Shown: in pieces, positions 42,165 through 45,376 of the stretch | Numbering within the stretch: position 1 is the first letter of the stretch | How the letters are laid out: the number at the start of each line of letters is the position of its first letter | Source of the DNA: RGIG250 sp964540025 | Lineage (GTDB): Bacteria; Bacillota; Negativicutes; Selenomonadales; Selenomonadaceae | NCBI GenBank assembly: GCA_964540025.1 | Contig: CAZIKQ010000011.1 | Location: forward strand, 1-45,376 | DNA length: 45,376 nt | Direction of reading: 5' to 3' | The notes under the pieces: generated by a model | Seen by the model: only the letters and a program-made list of their open reading frames with translations | Told to the model about the DNA's origin: nothing | Database searches by the model: none | Made by a program: the position numbers and the translations under genes

Positions 42165-43501
42165 TGGCGATCATGATTGATAACTATGTGGTGCAGACGG
42201 CGGCCAGCGCTTTTGCCATCGGTACGGACAGCCTGCGCAGAATTGAGTCGGCCTTCCGCTATGATTTGGACAGGGGAATTGACGGAAAGGAACCGTCTTC
42301 CCTGAAAATGCTGCCGTCCTTCATTGACCTGCCCACCGGCCGGGAGGAAGGAGACGTCCTGGCTCTCGATTTTGGGGGAACGAATGTGAGAGCCCGCCTC
42401 TATCATATCGAAAAGGGCAAGGCTGCCGTTCTGAGGGAGTCAGCGAGATGCCTCAGGGAGTTTGACCGGGAGAATGCTCTCCTTTACGATTACACCAGTT
42501 CAAAAACCCGGCCGGAGGAATTATTTGATTTTATTGCCGGGATCGTGAAAGGGACGGTAAGCGGCGATACCCAAAGGGAATACCCTTTGGGCTGGACTTT
42601 TTCCTTCCCGGCCCGGCAGGAGCGGGTCGATCAGGCAGAGCTTATCAGCTGGACAAAGGAGATTGCCGTCCCCGGGGTAGAAGGACAGGACGTGGTCCGG
42701 CTGTTGAGGGAAGCCCTGGAGCGGAACGGTCTGAAAAATGTCAGGGTAAAGGCGGTGGTCAACGACACCATCGCCACCCTCATTGCCGCGGCCTACAGCG
42801 ACGAGAAAGTGACGGCCGCTACCATTTACGGAACGGGGCACAATACAGGCTGCCGGGAGATGTACGTAAAGGATAAGGGCCGGCCTCCCCAGCTGTTGAA
42901 TCTGGAGTCCGGCGGTTTCTCCCGGCTGATGCAGACGGCGTATGATTTAGAGGTGGACGAAAGGTCAGACCGGCCGGGGGCCCAGCTGCTGGAAAAAATG
43001 GTTTCCGGCCGGTATTTGGGGGCGCTGTTCACCAATGTGGCGGCCTTGTCTGTCCGGGGGGAACGGGATGAGATACCTCCGGACTTGGAGGACCGACTGG
43101 GCTTTACGGCGGAGGATATGTCCCGCTTTATGCTGGCGGAGGATATTGCCGGGAAAAGAAGTATCCTGGCCGGGAGGTTTTTCCCGGCGCTGGGCAAAGA
43201 ATTTGCCCTGGATCAGGCGGAAATAGCGGCCTTTAAGGGTTTGGCGGAGGCCATAACCCGAAGGTCGGCCAGACTGGTGGCGGCAACCCTGTCCGCCATC
43301 GTAAAGCACAACAGCGAGGATGGGAAGATAAAGCCCCAGACCATCGCCGTTGACGGCAGCGTCTACGCCAATATGCCGGGGGTCGCCAGGTTGGTGCGGG
43401 CCGCCATAGACGAGCTGCTGGGGGAAGAGGGGAAAAAGGTAGAGCTTCGCCGCCTGACGGGTGGAAGCGGATTTGGCGCCGCCATCGCGGCCCTGATGTG
43501 A
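42164..43501 (+). CDS. Hexokinase of the eukaryotic type (Hexokinase_1/Hexokinase_2 fold)
   Basis: 445 residues, ATG 42164 overlapping the previous stop. Landmarks are LALDFGGTNVRARL (phosphate-1 loop), GWTFSFPARQE (sugar-binding loop), VNDTIATLIAAAY (catalytic Asp), GTGHNTGCREMY and NLESGGF. These match the yeast and animal hexokinase family rather than the short bacterial ROK or Glk enzymes. It should phosphorylate glucose or related hexoses with ATP in the cytoplasm. The C-terminal LTGGSGFGAAIAALM is also typical. An aminotransferase follows 12 bp on. Confidence 0.92.
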   Translation: MAIMIDNYVVQTAASAFAIGTDSLRRIESAFRYDLDRGIDGKEPSSLKMLPSFIDLPTGREEGDVLALDFGGTNVRARLYHIEKGKAAVLRESARCLREFDRENALLYDYTSSKTRPEELFDFIAGIVKGTVSGDTQREYPLGWTFSFPARQERVDQAELISWTKEIAVPGVEGQDVVRLLREALERNGLKNVRVKAVVNDTIATLIAAAYSDEKVTAATIYGTGHNTGCREMYVKDKGRPPQLLNLESGGFSRLMQTAYDLEVDERSDRPGAQLLEKMVSGRYLGALFTNVAALSVRGERDEIPPDLEDRLGFTAEDMSRFMLAEDIAGKRSILAGRFFPALGKEFALDQAEIAAFKGLAEAITRRSARLVAATLSAIVKHNSEDGKIKPQTIAVDGSVYANMPGVARLVRAAIDELLGEEGKKVELRRLTGGSGFGAAIAALM

Positions 43502-43519
43502 AGAGCGGGAGATGTGATC

Positions 43520-44716
43520 ATGGTAGCAGAGGAAATGCGTGAATTGGGAACAAAGCGTTCCAGTATCCGGGAAATATTTGAATTCGCAATGAAGCGGGCC
43601 GCCATCGTGGGGCCGGAAAATGTTTATGATTTCAGCATTGGCAACCCCAATGTTCCCGCCCCGGAATACGTTAAAGAGGCTATCATCGACATCATCACGA
43701 ATATGCCGCCCGCCGCTGTTCACAGCTACACCGTGGCTCCCGGCGCCCTGGAGGTTCGGGAGACTCTGGCCAAAAGCATCAATGAACGGTTTGGGATGAA
43801 TATCAGCGGGAAAAATCTGTTCATGACTTCGGGAGCCGCCGCCGCCATCACAATTTCCTTCAAGGCCCTGGCTGAGGAAGGGGACGAAATCGTTGCCTTT
43901 GCTCCCTATTTTCCGGAGTACAAGGTTTTTGTAGAAAGCGTGGGCGCAAAGCTGACGGTGGTCCCGGCCCAGGCAGAGGATTTCCAGATTGATTTTGCCG
44001 CCTTCCGGAAGCTGCTCAATCCCCATACCAAGGCGGTGATCGTCAACTCCCCCAACAATCCCAGCGGCGTGATTTACTCTGAGGAGACAATAAGGGAGCT
44101 GGCGGCGGTTCTCCGGGAAAAGTCCCGGGAATACGGTCACCCAATCTTCATCATTTCCGATGAGCCTTACCGGGAAATTGCCTATGACGGGCTGGATGTT
44201 CCCTACATTCCCAAGTATTACGACAATACCCTCGTGTGCTACTCCTACTCCAAATCCTTCTCCCTGCCGGGGGAGCGTATCGGCTACATCATGGTTCCTG
44301 ACACGGTGGCGGACTTTGGGGCGGTTTACGGGGCGGTGGCCGGAGCCGCCAGAGTGCTGACCCACGTGAATGCCTCCTCTTTGTTCCAGCTGGTGGTGGC
44401 TCGCTGCGCCGGTAAACCCTCGGACATCAGCCAGTACGAGAGGAACGGCAGACTTCTTTATGACGGGCTGAGGGCGGCGGGAATCAAGTGCCTGAAGCCC
44501 CAGGGGGCTTTCTACCTGTTTCCCCAGGCCCTGGAGGCGGACGATGAGGCCTTCTGCGAAAAGGCCAGGAAGTACGACCTCCTCTTTGTTCCCGGCTCCG
44601 GCTTCGGCTGTCCGGGCTTCGCGCGGCTTGCCTACTGCATAAGCGAGGAAACAATCCGCCGCAGCCTGCCGGTGCTGAAGAAATTCGTCCGGGAAGAGTA
44701 TGGGGTTGAGGAATGA
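43520..44716 (+). CDS. Class I/II PLP-dependent aminotransferase
   Basis: 398 residues from ATG 43520 (CGGGAG 8 bp upstream; GTG 43514 also open). Fold-type I residues are visible: YDFSIGNPNVPAP, TSGAAAAITISFKAL, VNSPNNPSG, SDEPYRE and the PLP lysine in SYSKSFSLPGERIGY (about Lys245). FVPGSGFGCPGFARLAYC is near the end. It is most like aspartate/aromatic-type aminotransferases, but the substrate cannot be told. With hexokinase it forms the last tight gene pair. After the stop no further protein gene is seen until 45193. Confidence 0.92.
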   Translation: MVAEEMRELGTKRSSIREIFEFAMKRAAIVGPENVYDFSIGNPNVPAPEYVKEAIIDIITNMPPAAVHSYTVAPGALEVRETLAKSINERFGMNISGKNLFMTSGAAAAITISFKALAEEGDEIVAFAPYFPEYKVFVESVGAKLTVVPAQAEDFQIDFAAFRKLLNPHTKAVIVNSPNNPSGVIYSEETIRELAAVLREKSREYGHPIFIISDEPYREIAYDGLDVPYIPKYYDNTLVCYSYSKSFSLPGERIGYIMVPDTVADFGAVYGAVAGAARVLTHVNASSLFQLVVARCAGKPSDISQYERNGRLLYDGLRAAGIKCLKPQGAFYLFPQALEADDEAFCEKARKYDLLFVPGSGFGCPGFARLAYCISEETIRRSLPVLKKFVREEYGVEE

Positions 44717-44885
44717 ATGAAAGTGTACGGAAAGATGATGTGGAGTTCCCCCGGCTGAGAAAGTAAATCATGGGTGAGAAAGAAGAGAAAGAAAGGAAAG
44801 AGGGATATAGAGAAGCTGGAAAAACAATGTGTGGAGTTTAAGCGGAGAGAAAAAGAAAGTAGTTTCCGACCCAAATCGGTTCCAC

Positions 44886-44923
44886 AAAAGCCTTTCGCAT
44901 TCTCAAAAGGCTTTGTGAGAATG
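44886..44923 (+). other. Possible H-type pseudoknot or pair of exclusive hairpins
   Basis: Between the aminotransferase and the recombinase, AAAGCCTTT (44887-44895) pairs with AAAGGCTTT (44906-44914). CATTCTCA (44898-44905), within its loop, pairs with TGAGAATG (44916-44923). The rest of 44717-45010 is purine-rich sequence with no gene, and I see nothing else there. Confidence 0.4.
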
Positions 44924-45010
44924 GAAAGCTAAAGGTTGCAGGCAGCGGCCGATTTGCTGCGTACGTGCCGTTATAATGAAAAAAATTCCTCTGAATTTAC
45001 ATAAAAAATA

Positions 45011-45068
45011 TTCCCTTTCTGGGGACAGGATTTTTAATCGACCTTGTCCACAGGAAGGGAAATTTTTT
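45011..45068. terminator. Large bidirectional terminator-like hairpin before the recombinase
   Basis: TTCCCTTTCTG (45011 on) and its near complement CAGGAAGGGAA (ending 45061), plus GGACA / TGTCC inside, form a long imperfect stem. T-runs follow on the + side (45063-45068) and, seen from the other strand, an A-run precedes it. It separates the aminotransferase region from the recombinase. Confidence 0.65.
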
Positions 45069-45118
45069 ATCAATGATAAATCTTTGAGGGGCTTTCATAT
45101 CAAAATTTTGCTTCATTG

Positions 45119-45148
45119 TTGCCGTCCCTGATAACAATGTCTTATAAG
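45119..45148 (+). promoter_or_regulatory. Possible promoter and operator of the serine recombinase
   Basis: TTGCCG (45119-45124), 18 bp, TATAAG (45143-45148). A dyad ATTGTT (45115-45120) ... AACAAT (45133-45138) overlaps the -35 and spacer and could be a repressor or resolvase site. Confidence 0.4.
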
Positions 45149-45192
45149 ATAGGTTTATTATCTTTGCGGCGAGTTACAGACGGGAGGACCCT

Positions 45193-45376
45193 ATGGGCGA
45201 AAAAATTTACGGTTACATACGAGTATCGACCAGGGAACAGCACGAAGACAGGCAACGGCTGGCGCTGGATGAATTTGGCGTATCAAGGGACTATATGTTT
45301 ATGGACAAGTTGTCCGGGAAGAACTTTGACCGCCCCGCCTGGAAAAACCTCATGAGCTTATTGCGTCCGGACGACC
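45193..45376 (+). CDS. Serine recombinase (resolvase/invertase), N-terminal part, runs off the window
   Basis: ATG 45193 after GGGAGGACCCT. The 61 visible codons read MGEKIYGYIRVSTREQHEDR and on to KLSGKNFDRPAWKNLMSLLR. YIRVSTREQ is the active-site motif with the nucleophilic Ser12. SGKNFDRPAW is the usual resolvase-family follow-up. The protein may be a small resolvase or invertase, or the start of a large integrase; that cannot be decided here. It may mark the start of a mobile element to the right. Confidence 0.9.
   Translation, partial: MGEKIYGYIRVSTREQHEDRQRLALDEFGVSRDYMFMDKLSGKNFDRPAWKNLMSLLRPDD

Noticed and set aside
42965..44365. Antisense frame of 466 codons opposite hexokinase and aminotransferase
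   Set aside because: It crosses two well-supported genes and has no start signal or domain.

Overview
The window looks like chromosome from a diderm Firmicute, most likely a member of the Negativicutes. Two signs point to Firmicutes: L27 is made with a cleavable N-terminal extension, and its dedicated protease Prp is encoded just upstream. Two signs point to a second membrane: a HlyD-type periplasmic adaptor with a double-ATPase exporter, and an O-antigen-ligase-like protein. The genus assignment is inference. There are no tRNA, rRNA or CRISPR loci. Most genes are ordinary housekeeping genes on the + strand and are moderately GC-rich.

Layout. 1-5535 (- strand): an export operon, HlyD adaptor > double ABC ATPase > two ABC-2 permeases > TetR/CecR-like regulator. 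The regulator is cut off by the 3' end of a group II intron at bases 1-55. 5819-8310 (+): an exported argininosuccinate-lyase-like protein, a flavodoxin and a small membrane protein. 8334-11304: a long palindrome followed by two AT-rich surface-polysaccharide genes. 11377-17256: rodZ, ygiQ, nrdR, a TIGR03960-like radical SAM gene and pgeF. 17304-20224: larB-larC-larE, which make the nickel-pincer cofactor of lactate racemase. 20245-28240: rpoB-rpoC behind a leader with two terminators. 28393-32807: rplU-prp-rpmA, then obg-yhbY-proB. 32820-35382: an AcoR-like AAA+ regulator bracketed by inverted copies of a palindromic repeat. 35411-44716: trmB, a SEDS glycosyltransferase, a response regulator and histidine kinase, a DEAD-box helicase, a CNNM/CBS transporter-like protein (broken by a 10-N assembly gap), a eukaryotic-type hexokinase and a class I aminotransferase. 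45193-end: the start of a serine recombinase.

Least explained by known annotation. (1) Two related structured RNA elements precede rplU and rpmA; they share sequence, and their hairpins differ by compensatory changes. (2) A 38-bp promoter-like motif is shared, 33 of 38 bases, by the exported-lyase promoter and the region before rpmA. (3) The rpoB leader has a consensus promoter followed by two intrinsic terminators and an apparent antiterminator stem. (4) The exported lyase lacks the usual catalytic-site histidine. (5) A 68-bp palindrome has an extended -10 box in its loop, just before the polysaccharide genes. (6) The AAA+ regulator has lost the GAFTGA loop.

All functional calls come from reading motifs and gene order. 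No database search was run.
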